Shown one piece after another: positions 10,098 through 22,384 of a stretch of 64,000 bases of DNA. The translations under genes were made by a program, and so were the position numbers. Each line of letters opens with the position of its first letter. Position 1 is the stretch's first letter. The notes under the pieces are model-generated. The model saw only the letters and a list, made by a program, of their open reading frames with translations, was not told where the DNA came from and ran no database searches. The stretch comes from Nemania diffusa (taxonomy: Eukaryota > Ascomycota > Sordariomycetes > Xylariales > Xylariaceae), in NCBI GenBank assembly GCA_038501195.1, contig JBBPUQ010000008.1:1344001-1408000 (forward strand), in the 5' to 3' direction.

Positions 10098-13000
10098 CTA
10101 ATCCTTTATAGATGCGAGAAACCATGCGACTAAATGGTTGACAGTAGGATGATTCCAGGTCAGTGTTGCCGGCACCTTGATCTTGAAAGCCATCTGCAGC
10201 TTCTGGCGCAAAGCAACCGTCATCACGCTATCAACTCCGAAGTCAGACAACGGCTTCCGGATATCGATCTCGTCAATATCCGGAATCATCAAGACCGCCG
10301 CGATGCACTCGCGGATCTTCGTCGTGAGCCACTGCTGCCTATCCCCCTTCTCCACCGGCGGACCGCCGGCCGCCGCCGCATCCCGGCCCTGCTCCGCCAC
10401 CCCGGACGCCACCTTCGCCGCCGCCGCAGGCCTCCGCACAACCACGTCCTCCAGAATCCCCAACGGCGCCGGCTCCCCCTCCTCAACAGCACGCACCCTC
10501 GTAACAACCGCCCCCTCAACATCGAACCTCCCCACGTGCTCCCACGCCCGAAACGCCTCCTCAGCCGTAATGCCCCCAATCCCCTTACTCCCCAACTCAT
10601 CGTCCAGAAACGCCAGGTCCCGCACAAGCCCCATGCCCCTCCACGCCGTAAACTGGAACGCCACCGCGTTGTCCCCGCGCGTACGGCGGTGCGTCGCCAG
10701 CCCGTCCAGGAACGCGTTGGCGGACGCGTACGCGGCCTGCCCCTCCGTGCCCACCAGCTGCCCGATGCTCGAGTACAGCACGAAGAAGTCGAGGGGGCCT
10801 GTCCCGGAGGGGGGGAAGGCGGCGTGCAGCGCGAGCGCGCCGGCGATCTTGGGCGCGACGACGGTGGCGTAGGCGGCGCGGCGCGTCTCGAGGAGGAGGC
10901 TGCCGCCCAGCACGCCGGCGGCGTGCACGACGCCGCGCACGGGGGGTAGCGAAAGGCGGTCGAGGGCGGCGAGGAGGGTGGATGAGGCCTCGGGGTGGGA
11001 GACGTCGACGGCGAGGGCGTGGATCGTGGCGCCGAGGCGCTCGAAGGCGTGGATTTGGTCGATGACTCCCTTCATCTGGGTATTTGAGGCGGCGAGGGCG
11101 GGCCAGTGGCTGCGCGGGGGCAGGCCGCGGCGGGAGACGAGCACGATGCGGCGGGCGCCCTTTGCGATTAGGAAGGCGCAGGTCGCGAGGCCGAGGTCGC
11201 CTAGTCCGCCGGTGATGAGGTATGTTCCCTCGGGGGTGGGCAGGATCGTCTTCGTGGAGCCCCGCTTGTGGAGACAGTCGCGGGTGAAGGGGCGCATGAT
11301 GGGTCTGCGTGGCAGGCCATCTACCATGCGCAGCACGTCTTGGTCTTGGACGTACTTGAGCGCTATGAGCGGGAATGTGCCGTCGGTTTCAGTGTCGACG
11401 AGACCGCCCCAGATGTCCGGGTGCTCTGACCCGATGATGCGGGCTAGGCCGTAGAACGGGGCGTGCGCGAGGCCGGTGGCTGTCTGTCCGGCTTGCACGC
11501 CGTTAGTGACGATGTACAGCTTGCAGGCGAGCGAATGGTTTGCTATGAACTTGACTAGAGTTGCTGCTTCCCAGATGAGCTCCTCGGCTGCGTCTGGCAC
11601 CTCGTCGAGGGTTTCTACGTTGCGCGGGATGAATATTAGGGTGCTTCCGGTCTTGGCTAAGATGGGGATGACCTTTTCTGCCTCGTCTTCAACTTGTGTG
11701 GCGGAAGTCGCCTGGGACAGTGTTTTTGCGTGTGGCTGTATCTGGTTCGCGAATCTCTCCAGATCAGAAGATACCAGTACCACGTCGCCGAGCTCGCGGA
11801 CCGTCTCTGAGAATTTGGGCGGCACCCAGGCCATACGATGGACAAGACTCTCCACGCCGCCGCTGACGCCCCGCGCGCCCTCGACCTCAGAGAACCTCAT
11901 CGCCGTGAACTTGGCCAGCAGGAGGCCCTGCTCGTCTAGAACGCTCACGTCCGCTGCTGGGGTTTTGGCGTCAGTCGTGTCCTCGATGAACAGATACCCG
12001 ATCTTGGGCGGTGGCTTAGAAGAGCAGATGTCGACGCGGTCGATCCCCGACACGATCTTGAGCTTGATGTCGTTGAAGAATATCGCGGACCCAACCGATG
12101 TCGCCGCGTCGAGTAGAGGCGACCATGAGCGTTCGTCCCAGGGAAGCACTTGTACGGTGGGGTCCATGTCCACTTTGACCATCATTTCTTTCGAGTTTCC
12201 GTAGTGTTCGACGACTTGCCATGGAAAGGCAATTCCCTCGACGCCTATCTTAGCGAGGTAGTCCGTGGCGAAGGTATTAGGCAGGATGGTCCCAATTCGC
12301 TTTTGAATTATCGCGATGTCGATGTTCTCTTGGTTGTCTATATTCTTTTCTCGGGCCCAGTATGCCGAACTGTGAGAAACCCATGTTTGCTCAGGGTCTT
12401 CAGCCTTGATCTCTGCGCTTGATGCAACTCGAATAATATTTCCTTCGACTATAACTTGGATGTTACGTGTGTCTGGACCCATCGACACTGGAACACGCAG
12501 TTGTATGTCAGTAAGGGATGATGCGCCAGTAGCATGGTAGAACGTGTTAATGTAGACACCGGCAGGAATAATCTCAGTCCCGTCTAGCGGATGAGTGCCT
12601 GGATATGGCTTCGTTTTATCATCGAGTTTAGTAGCGAAGATAACGGTTTCAGTACCCGCGACGGTGGTGCGATGTCCTAGTAGTGTGTGCTTATCTACAT
12701 CGTGCACTTCCACCTGGCCGAGAGCACTAGCTTCAACCTGCCTGTAGTAAGGCTTGTGCAGCCAGGGTGTACCGGGAACTTCGCGACACCAGTTTCTCTT
12801 ATGGCCGAACTTGGCCTCGAAGTTGATGCTTGCTCCAGCAGTATATGCATTCGCCACTGCTTTGTTGATGCTCATTAGAGCGGGAGAGTCACGCTTCATC
12901 GTAGGTATTGTTGCGAAATCTTCGTCAGTCAATCCCCTATCCAGTAGCGTGTCATCCACAGAGTTGAGGACGATAGGGTGTGCCGATACCTCAATAAAAA

Positions 13001-15614
13001 CACGATATCCGTCTTCAGCGGCAGCATTAACAGCTGACTTGAGCAGAACGGGGTAGACTGTATTAGTTTGCCAGTACTCGATATCTCTAGGGGCCGTCGT
13101 CCGAGGGTCGGCATTGGAGGTAGAGTATACCGGCAATGCGGAACGCTGAGGAGAAAGAGCGCCGTCTAGCGCCTCTTCTAGGGCTTTCATATATGGCTTG
13201 AGCATCGGACTGTGGAAAGGTACGTCTGTGTTTACACGGAAAGTCTTGATATTGCGCGCCTTCAGGTCTTCGACGTACTTCGCCACGCTGCCGGCTTCTC
13301 CGCTCACCACACACGTCGAGGGGGATGAGTCGATGGCCGCGACCAGGTCTTGTCTCCCGCGGAGTTCCTCAGCCACATCTGGATAAGGCATGTTTACCAA
13401 GCTCATGGCGCCAGAGATCTCATTTCGCAACTGGGCATACAATCTGGCGCGTCGTGCCACAACTAGTAAACCCTCTTCACGAGTTAGGCAGCCTGCGACA
13501 ACCGAAGCCGCGATTTCTCCAACCGAGTGCCCAATGACGGCTTGGGGTACAAGGCCTTGAGATACGAGAACTTCATACAGTCCAATTTGAATGATGTACG
13601 TCAATATTTGGACCCGATCCGCCGTGTCGAAGTCCCCAGTTTGGAGAGACTCGATAGCTGAAAACCCGGCTTCCTCTTGTACGATCTTGTCTAGCTTGTC
13701 GATAGCGCGAAAGAAGATCGGGTTCTGCAACAGCTCTATTCCCATGTTTTTCCACTGCGCTCCGTGACCGGAGAATACCATACAGATGGGAGTGTTCGCG
13801 GGGGAACCTAACACCCTTCGTTGCACGATGTTTTGATTGTCAACTTGAGGATCAGCCGTGAAGTCGTTTAGAGCACTGATTGCTTCCTCTCGTGTCTCGA
13901 CGACGAATGCTGCTCTGTAGTCATGGTGACTACGATGTTGGGCCAAAGTGTTGGCGATATCTGTTAGGCTGTGGCCTGCTCCCTCGGGAGAGTCTAACCA
14001 TGCCGCCAGTCTCTTAGCATGTTCTATTAGCCGTTTCTGGTGTGGCGATGACAGCACAAGTACGACCGAGCCCGTGGATTCCTCGGTTCTAACATGGCCT
14101 ACTGAAATAGGCGCTTCCTGTATCAACGCGTGGGATACTGTGCCACCGTAGCCGTAACAGCAAACCGCTGCTCTCTTGGGGCCTTCTGATTTTGGCCATG
14201 GCATGGTATCGCGAACGACATGCAATGCCGATTTTTCCCAGTCGACTCGGGTATTCAGCTTGTTCAGCCGAGCTTGTGGTGCCAGTTGGCCCTTGTTCAC
14301 CGCGAGCACAGCCTTCACAAGACCTATCGCTCCTGCTGCTGCCTCAAGGTGACCTACATTTGGTTTTATAGAGCCAAGGTAGACCGGGTTATCTACTGGT
14401 CTTCCCGCACCATCACCGTACACGGACGCAATGGCCGATACCTCGGTTGGATCACCCAAAGGTGTCGACGTTGCGTGTGCCTCGACGTAAGCCACTGAGA
14501 GGGGATCTATGCCCGCGCGCTGAAGGGCCCATCTCCCAACCAGCGCCTGAGCTTTGGTGTTTGGGGCCATGATACCCTTCGTCTTCCCATCCTGTGCGAC
14601 AGCACTGCCTTTGAGCACAGCGAGTATCTTGTCGCCGTCAGAGATTGCCGAGGAAAGTTTCTTTAAAACCACTACAGCGCCGCCTTCTCCTCTCGCATAT
14701 CCGTTGGCAGCATCATCGAATGACCGGCAGATGCCCTCCGGGGAGAGTGCACCTGCTTTGCCAAGCATCCGCGTCAACGCAGGGGCCAAGAGTACGTTGA
14801 CGCCACCAACAATCGCCACTTCTGACTCCCCGTTAAGAACGGCTTGATAGCCTAAATGAACTGCTACTAGTGATGAAGCACAAGCCGCATCTATAGCCGC
14901 GCCTATAAAGTTTTAAGAGTCAGTAACTACTGGTTTGAAGGGTGTGTCGTAGGGTATAGGGGGGGGGGGCGGGTTTAAAGGGGAATACAAGACTTAGGAA
15001 TACTCACTGGGGCCCATTAGATCCAAGTGGTAAGATATGCGGTTTGGAATCCCATGGGCCGCTGTTCCGATGCCCATCCAAGCCTCAATATTGGGGATAT
15101 CTTCCAAAAGAAGGCGGGAATAATCGTCCGAGTCGCAACCCATATATACGGCAGTGTCTGAGCCAGATAGACTTTTAGGGTCTATACCAGCATCCTCGAG
15201 GGCCTCCCAGGACAGCTCTAACCCAAGCCGTTGATGAGGATCCATTTGTGCCGCTTCTTTAGGCGAGATGCCAAAGAAAGAGGCATCAAAATTCTCTAGA
15301 TCCTCAATGAAATATCCTTTTGACACAGTCTGTTCTAGCTGTTTCTTATTTCGCGAGTCTCGTCGTAGCCATGGCTCCCATCGATGCTGAGGCACTTCCC
15401 CAGAGGCATCCTTTTTGTTCAGGAGTAGTTGCCATAACTTCTCAGGTGAATTAACTCCGCCAGCAGTTCGACATGACATACCGATTATTGCAACGTCCAT
15501 GGGGGAGTCTCCAGTTTCGACGTTGGCAGTATAATTGCTTGAGTCCTTGATAGTGAATGTATCCGGCAACTCGTTTCTCTTAAACTCGCCGGGCGAAGAG
15601 CTATTTGCAACCAT
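10098..15614 (-). CDS. partially reducing iterative type I PKS, 6-methylsalicylic acid synthase type, 1,803 aa
   Basis: Two exons, 15008-15614 and 10098-14902, flank a 105-bp GTGAGT...TAG intron. Splicing rebuilds the ketosynthase active site DAACASS with Cys210. Domains in order: KS (about 39-465, with His345 in [11 protein letters not shown] and His387 in NVGH), AT (about 575-870, GHSVGE Ser662, His765), DH/thioester-hydrolase (from about 935, His941 in HTLLGH, then [12 protein letters not shown]), KR (TGGLGDLG at about 1432-1439, Tyr1594) and ACP (GVDSVM, Ser1761). There is no methyltransferase, enoyl reductase or C-terminal thioesterase. This order, the HATSTPLGD variant and the length match 6-MSA synthases, which make 6-methylsalicylic acid or a close aryl acid from one acetyl and three malonyl units with one ketoreduction. 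All catalytic residues are present. The exact product is inferred, not proven. Confidence 0.93.
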
Positions 15615-18268
15615 GATGGGCTAATATCTGCGCGAACTGTTGAGCTCGAGGAAACTTGAATCTCGAGTCGATAATCGAACTTGTCATACAATAAGTGTGT
15701 TGGTTTCCTTTTTATTCCCTTATTGTAGTGGCTTGGGGAGCCTTTAATAGTCAAGTTTGAGCCTCTTCAAGCGGAGCTATTTCCGCATCTCCCCGTTTAA
15801 GCACCGATAGCTGATAACTCACGACGGTTACTCAAATGCCACAAAGCAAGCAAGGAAGACACGGCCCCCACGATGCTCTCTCTCGTCTATGCGTGTATCG
15901 TGTCATAGTTACATGGCGTCATCGTCGCTACTCATAAGAACCCTGTGATAGATAGACTAAAAGATATACAGAAAATCCTTCGATTACGCACGCACGTATG
16001 CCTGTTTCGGTAGTCGCCGACGTCTCGATCGTTTAGGCCAATGTTTAGACGGAATCGTAGTGCGTGGCCGTCTCCGAAGCTATCTTGAGACAGAAGTCTC
16101 ACACCGCGAAGATGACACCATGCTCACCGTCATTGTTCTACAGAGTTCCAAATCTTTACGCCACAATGAACGCCATATCGTAGAGATCTGCCACTCTGAT
16201 CAGACCAGAAGATGTTGGAGATAGTCTGGAGGCGGCTTACTGATATACAGACTAGCCTTCCGGAACGGCCCGTTAAATGCTAAATCAAATCAGCACTAGA
16301 GCAATCGTTAAGTACCGCGGTACCCACCACGACAAAGTTATAGTGTAGTAGTGAGAAAGGAGTAGTTCCCCTTGCTGTTTTCTAAAGTCCCCGTTCATGT
16401 TTCTCGCAATATTATCCCAGTAAGTACTTAAAATATGTCTACTTGTTGGGCGGTTTTAGTAAACCGTGGGAACTTTTCTTTAAGAGTGTCAAGATTTTCA
16501 TGAGCGAGCTGCATAGTAGGTCGAAAAAGCACTACAATTCAGGCATCATGGTGTAGATATCAGTGTTCTGCCAGCGAAGTCTACATATGATAACTGTAGG
16601 GCACGTCTAGATCAGCCAGTTATGCAAGGGACAATACCTCTCTTACCCTGATAGGGCTGACAAACTTACTCCCCTTTTAATATATTAGGTACCGGAAAAT
16701 GCCTATCAATCGTAATGAAGCCCCTGTCTTACTAGGGTTATCAAGCGTCTCGGCTTTCATCCCTGTCTACCGACTTGGCAAGCTGGAGCCGATTAGGAAA
16801 GCCGATGTAAGCTGGTAAATTTGACTTAAGCCTCTCAGGTGGCTACTAAATTAAACACTTAGCGAAAGTACGAGTGAAAGTTACAAAGAATTAGCTTGAA
16901 AACTCTTCTGAGACGTATAGAAACTTGTACGTATTATCTATACTCTCATCTTTATTGCTAGTCAACTTATTACCGAGGTTATGTCTGTTAATCATTATCA
17001 TTACTTTGTATACCGCAACCGATATCTATGGCTCAAGAATCAAGGCATCAATCGTGAAGTAGCAGGGGGTTCGGGATTAACAGACGAAAATTGAGACCGT
17101 AAATCCGCAATTCTTTGCAGTGCTGCCTTACTGTTTACTCACTTCAAAACAACGGCCAGCGATCAAGATCTGTGTGCTTATGGACCATCGCCTACGCCTC
17201 GTTATATCTACACCTAGGATCAGTTCCTTCAACCGAAAAGTTCAGTCCTGTGGTTGGCCTAAACGCAAGGATCAAGCGGATGCAAGATAATACTCTGCGC
17301 ACATTAACAGCCATAGACCTTCTGGGAGCCCGACACATCTGTATCAATAGACATGCACATATCGTATCGTGATTATAGTGTATCTCGAACGTTGGCCTAG
17401 ATCTCAACCCCGGCTGAAGCTAGCATTATCATGTGGAACCTAGCCAACCGGTCTAATATAGGTTCGATATACAGCTAAGACGGGATAACGAACCTCCGTG
17501 GACGGTTAAACAAGAACAGTGAATTTCCGTGTCAGCTTTGGTGTTGCAAATGCCGCAAGGGTTACCCCACATCAGTCTTATCCTTTTAAGAGTAAAGCAG
17601 GTCGACTAGCTTCGTTGACTCTGCAAAGCAGTCCAAGTCAATTGGAGCGTATTTATTGCGGCTGATGCAGCCTTTCATATATATTCGAGCTTTTGGAGAA
17701 TCTATAACGTCATTGTGCCCTCTCGTATTATTTAACTGAATATATTCCAAGTAGGCTAATCAGGCACGCCTCAAGATCATGAATTATAACTGTGTCAAAT
17801 ATAGCCCATTAATTGTTTTGACAAATTTCTAGATTAAGTGCAATTACGATGGATCGAGATTTCAATCCTCATTTTGGAAATCTGGTTAAAGGTGTAGTTA
17901 TGGTTGTCAGAGGAGTGCTTTCCAATTGGTAACACGCACGTGAAGGTTAGAATTTTCGGTTCAAGTTGAGGTTGATTACCAAGAATATCGGGGATTACTT
18001 AGGTAATTAAGCCGATCATATGGAACCTTCCTCCCGGGTAGGCCACAATCCCTGAAACCTGTATGCATAATGTCGCTAGCAAGTAGTGGGTGGGTCTTTT
18101 CCATCACCCTATCGTGGCCCCATAAAAGGTGGCATGGCAATAGCTTATCTACCTACCTAAGGTACCTCGGTAAGCTACCTGTAGGACTCTCAACACCAAG
18201 ACATCAAGGCAGTTCATATCAACTACACACCCCAACCCCTCACCCAACTCACATATAGTATTGTTGCA
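15615..18268. other. 2.65-kb gene-poor spacer between PKS and FMP52
   Basis: The genes on each side are transcribed away from this spacer, so both promoters must lie in it. Most of it is AT-rich and shows no coding frame beyond about 85 codons, none of them protein-like. It may include decayed repeat sequence. No binding site or element boundary is identifiable by eye. Confidence 0.45.
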
Positions 18269-19092
18269 ATGACGTCCGTCACCGCTGTCATCGGCTCGAC
18301 AGGCCTCGTCGGCCACCAGATCCTAGCGACGCTCCTCCATCTTGACGCCTGTAAGACCGTATATACCATCTCCCGCCGCGCGCCCAAGACCGAGGCATCC
18401 GCGAAACTCAGCGCGACCATCGAAGCCGACACAACGAAGTGGGCCGCCCAGTTCGCAGGGCTCTCCCCGGCCCCTGCTGTGGTATACTCGGCTCTCGGGA
18501 CGACGCGCGCGCAGGCCGGCGGCATACAGAACCAGTGGAAGATCGACCACGACCGTAAGCACCCACCCGCCCAATGGCAGTTATGAATATGGGTTTTCAA
18601 TTATTAATCGCCAATTTCCGGTGTCGCCGCTGGTAATTCTCGATTACTAATTTACCCATCGCGTATCTAGTGAACATCGAGCTCGCGAAAGCGGCCCACG
18701 CCGCCGGCACCCCGACCTTCGTCTTCGTGTCGTCCACGGGCACGCGCGGGCTCTTGGGCGGCATAGCGCCCTACTCGAAGATGAAGAACGGCGTGGAGGA
18801 CGCGATCAAGGCGCTCGAGTTCAAGCAGGCCATCATCCTCCGCCCGGGCTTCCTGATAGGCAAGCGGGAAGTCGCCCACAGCGGCGGCGCCCTGCTCGAC
18901 GGCATCTTCCGCAACGTCAAGACGTACATAGGCCAAGGCGCGCAGGACAGGTTCGCGCAAGAGGACCAGGTGGTCGCGCGGGCCGCCGTCAAGGCTGCGC
19001 TGCTGGCTGCTGAGGGCAAGGCCCCGAGCAAATACTGGGTTCTGGAGCAGAGCGATATCGTTAGGTTGGGTCGGGACGAGTGGAGTGCTTAG
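18269..19092 (+). CDS. FMP52: FMP52-like NAD(P)-binding protein, mitochondrial outer membrane, 235 aa
   Basis: Two exons, 18269-18554 and 18671-19092, joined across a 116-bp GTAAGC...TAG intron, give 235 aa. A Rossmann motif GSTGLVG sits at residues 9-15. YSALGTTRAQAGG follows, and KIDHDLNIELAKAA spans the junction before FVFVSSTGTRG and LRPGFLIGKRE. This is the atypical short-chain dehydrogenase family that includes yeast Fmp52 and animal HTATIP2/TIP30, and the length is almost the same as yeast Fmp52. The yeast protein localises to the mitochondrial outer membrane; its catalytic role is unclear. It looks like a housekeeping gene and probably has no role in the neighbouring PKS. It is convergent with the kinase-like gene downstream. 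Confidence 0.9.
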
Positions 19093-19447
19093 ACACTAGT
19101 CGGTTCCTTTTTTTTGATTCGATTATCGGATGTTAGGGCGTTCGGGCGGCATACATTGTGACGAAATCAGTAAGTAGCTTATACCCAGAGAATATGGTAG
19201 TCTTAGTCTACCGGGTGACAAGCCTGCGCTTTCGTGACTCTAGACGAAGCCAACAGTATGAAAACAGAAATTCCCACTTATGCTATTGTTTAATATCATG
19301 CAGGTTTGCCTTGGGATCTCAATCTGGGGAATACTTTCAATTCGGGGGATTTGACTTGGCACACAGTATATATATCGATACAGATGCATGTTGAAAGGGG
19401 TTGAATGCAAATATGTCTAATATGTTGTAATATTCTAGTCTATCAGT
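19093..19447. other. convergent 3' spacer
   Basis: This short AT-rich gap lies between the converging 3' ends of FMP52 and the kinase-like gene. It includes a poly-T run just after FMP52. No gene is seen. Confidence 0.5.
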
Positions 19448-20863
19448 CTATTCTATGAGACTCTGCTGCTCATGGAGCCACGTTTTCCAGCCTGGGTCGT
19501 TGAGTATCGACCTGACACGCGCTTCAAGCCACTCTGTATTACCCCAGAATCCCCACGAGGCTTGGAATCTGAGCCAGTCAACAAGCGCAGTTTCCCAGTG
19601 CCGAACGAAGGTATCCCACTCGTATGTCTTGTCAGTTCCAGCTAGTAAATTCATACGATATCGCTCCAGCAGCTTCCTCTCACCCTCGTCCATGCCTAGC
19701 TCGGCGGATCCATCGTCGTCCGTAAGCATGTGCATCGGCACCGAGCACGTGAATAATTTGGCAAGATCACATACCCCTAGCCCGAGACCAACGTACTGGA
19801 AGTCGTAGAATGCGACTTCAGAACCGGAGTGTGTCGTGAACAAATTCTCAGATTTCACATCACCATGGATAAGGGTTTCGTGATCACGCCCACGCGGCGT
19901 CAGAACATCAGCTACCATCTCTGCAATAGAGCGCCCATGGGGTGAAATAGGTTCGCAGAGCTTTGAGGACCACTCGGAGTCCAAGTCGGCAGCTAGAGAG
20001 GCGTATTCTTTCCGCCTCGTTGCAAGATACGTATAACCACCATTTAACCAGACCGAATTCCCCGGCACATCACCCCGCCGTCTCCTCTCTGATTCCTCTA
20101 GGGGCGGTAGGAGCAGCTTATCTAATGGCATGGGCAGTATTCCCCACGACTTCTTGTGAAACTTGGATAGCCAATCCAAAGCACCATGCACCTGGGTTTT
20201 ATTCAGCGCAGCCCTCTTCTCTCCGGCGACGGGATATTGCGGTTGGAGGTCTGTCATCAATATCGCAGTCATGCCCTCGGGCGTATCGGACCCAGGCTTC
20301 CCTAGCGTAACAGCAATGCAACGAGCTAGGGGCAGATCTCTTCCGAGGCGCAGTGCAATGGAGCCGTAAAAGTTTTGTTCGACCTCATAGCTCATGATTT
20401 TACGCAGATGGCCCTCATCTTCAGTGCCGGACGAAGCAGGCGGCGGGGCGATGAGCTTGAGAATGAACGCATATACGTCGTGTCCATCCTCGCTCGCGAC
20501 ACTAATATCGCCGTACATTTCGCGCATCCGCCTTGCGGCCGCCGCAGTTTTGGCCCGCGCGGTCACTTGGCAGACCTGTCCGTATCCGGCCCATAGAGAC
20601 TGGAGTCTCTTGAGCGATACGAGCTCCAATGAGTGCCAAGACAGCATAATTGCGGCCACCTCGGCCTCGACTGCACGGCCCATTGTGGACTGGATGGGAT
20701 CTGTGGGCAGCACTTCCTGAGATTCCTCGCGCATCTGCAAGACGGACCAAATTAGAACAAGACCAGAAATTACGAGGAGAGATAGCGTCTTCCACATATC
20801 GACGAAAGTATATTGAAAGTGCGTACCTATTGATGGCAAGCCTTCGGTCGTGATGCAGAACAT
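19448..20863 (-). CDS. EcKL/APH-type small-molecule kinase-like protein with N-terminal membrane anchor, 471 aa
   Basis: Single-exon frame. The C-terminal half has the protein-kinase-like phosphotransferase core used by ecdysteroid-kinase-like, choline-kinase-like and aminoglycoside-phosphotransferase families: LIHGDVKSENLF (His333-Gly-Asp335, catalytic Asp335) and FYDFQYVGLG (metal-binding Asp354). The N-terminal kinase lobe includes LWAGYGQVCQV and FILKLIAPPP. Residues about 25-43 are a hydrophobic stretch, a likely membrane anchor. The Met at residue 23 (position 20797) immediately before it is a good alternative start, because the first 22 residues overlap a possible GTACGC splice donor. 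The substrate is unknown; related enzymes phosphorylate small hydroxyl or amino compounds. It lies 4 kb from the PKS, so a role in that metabolite is possible but only inferred from position. Confidence 0.8.
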   Translation of the reverse strand: MFCITTEGLPSIGTHFQYTFVDMWKTLSLLVISGLVLIWSVLQMREESQEVLPTDPIQSTMGRAVEAEVAAIMLSWHSLELVSLKRLQSLWAGYGQVCQVTARAKTAAAARRMREMYGDISVASEDGHDVYAFILKLIAPPPASSGTEDEGHLRKIMSYEVEQNFYGSIALRLGRDLPLARCIAVTLGKPGSDTPEGMTAILMTDLQPQYPVAGEKRAALNKTQVHGALDWLSKFHKKSWGILPMPLDKLLLPPLEESERRRRGDVPGNSVWLNGGYTYLATRRKEYASLAADLDSEWSSKLCEPISPHGRSIAEMVADVLTPRGRDHETLIHGDVKSENLFTTHSGSEVAFYDFQYVGLGLGVCDLAKLFTCSVPMHMLTDDDGSAELGMDEGERKLLERYRMNLLAGTDKTYEWDTFVRHWETALVDWLRFQASWGFWGNTEWLEARVRSILNDPGWKTWLHEQQSLIE

Positions 20864-22384
20864 AGAAATCGTGACTTGACCTAAAGACTGTGCGAGTTCA
20901 CTGTGTGAAGGTCACGGCCATAATCGACTGTAGACAGCTGTCGACGGCTGCTGACTAGGTAGCCCCGACATTTTCTACTACATTTCTATGTCGGCTTGCA
21001 CAATAGAGTCTTAGAAGGGTTGGCCAAATTGGCTAAATTTAGTGATTTAAATAATAAATTTAGTGGGCTAGGTAAGTCTAGTTGGCTCAGTCAGATCAAA
21101 TGAGTTGTTCGGCCAGTCTAGTTCTAAATATCTGACTGTACATGAGTATAGACCCCTAACCTTAGATTGTAATACTGCTACTTTCTTTCTTTCCATCTTT
21201 CCAAGGCTATAAAAAACATACAATAGTTTGCAAAGCAGATTCGCGAAAGTTAAAACTACCTTTAAAGTAGTACTTTAGGTATGCTACTTTGCTGTGGGAA
21301 AACCTAGCCTATGTAGCCAATCGACATGACCCACGTAGGGAAGAGCGGGGGTTCCGCGAAGGCCAGTGTGAAGCAAGATGGGCCGGCCCCGGCGCAGCGA
21401 GTGCCTATAAGATAGGGAAATGCCCATTGAGGGCATGCGAGATAAAAGGCTTTCCCAGTTCTTGGAGATGAACATCAGAGATAGGCCCCCGCTCTTCAAT
21501 TATGAAAGGCGAGTTATAGAGGCTATTAAGGATGAGATTGAATGACAAAATAGCGAGTGACATAAAATTTGAGATGTAGGTATGATGAGGTGGCTTGTGA
21601 GACATGCAAAAAAGGACATGATAGCCTACGCAGGTTACACGCGCTGCTGAGGTGACATTTTTCGGCATATATAGACATGGTTCACTCCACTTTGTCTCGC
21701 CATGCAGTTTGATTGCTTGAAGTTTGAGATCGACGGACCTAATACCCGTGAACATCTATCGATTCTACCAATTGCAAAACTGCCGTAACAGCCCTTGCGG
21801 GATTCAAACTATTCTCAGTTATGTTTGGGGTACGGCCTCGATATAGGATTCGCCATGCTCGCATCACCAATATGCACTATGGGTTACGCAACAGACGTCC
21901 CAAGCGGTCAATTGAACATATGGACGTTTTTTATGCTTTACTTTCTTTTGGGGTGCTTGTTTTATCCTCTAAGACCTCTAGAATCGCTATATTTATAGCT
22001 AGTTTGGTAGTTGGATTATTTAGCAGTCTTGTAAGCCCTTCTAGCCAAACCAGTCATTCTGGCTAGACCTAACCTTTAAAGTATAACGGTGCCTCTAACT
22101 GCGATCGCAAACTACTTACTCTAGTTAACTTAGTAAATAAATAGCATGTAACTATATGCCTTAAAGATAGAGCGGTCTTAGGGGGCCTTGGGGGATAAAA
22201 CAAGTAACTAAAAAAAGCGAATTATAAAGAAACGTCTATATGCTCAATTGGCCGGCGGATGGGGGATTGGAGGACAACCGCTAACCGCGCACCATACTAA
22301 ATAATACGAATAGAAATCGATAGCCTGGGGTTATGGTGCACGGGTAGTGGTTTGATTGTGGGCAACACCGGGCTCTACCCCCAA
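20864..22384. other. AT-rich gene-poor spacer, possible decayed repeat
   Basis: The stretch from about 20990 to 22250 is dominated by CTAGTT/GGCTA-like words and AT runs, the composition typical of old, mutated fungal repeats. Frames of 60-116 codons exist but have no family resemblance. No intact element is seen. Confidence 0.45.

Noticed and set aside
10134..10949. 271- and 231-codon plus frames opposite the PKS C-terminus
   Set aside because: They are antisense to the KR-ACP region and rich in Arg/His/Ala with no family likeness; GC-rich shadows.
14903..15007. Apparent split of the PKS into two genes
   Set aside because: A GTGAGT...TAG intron joins the two frames exactly at the KS active site and restores DAACASS, so one gene is supported.
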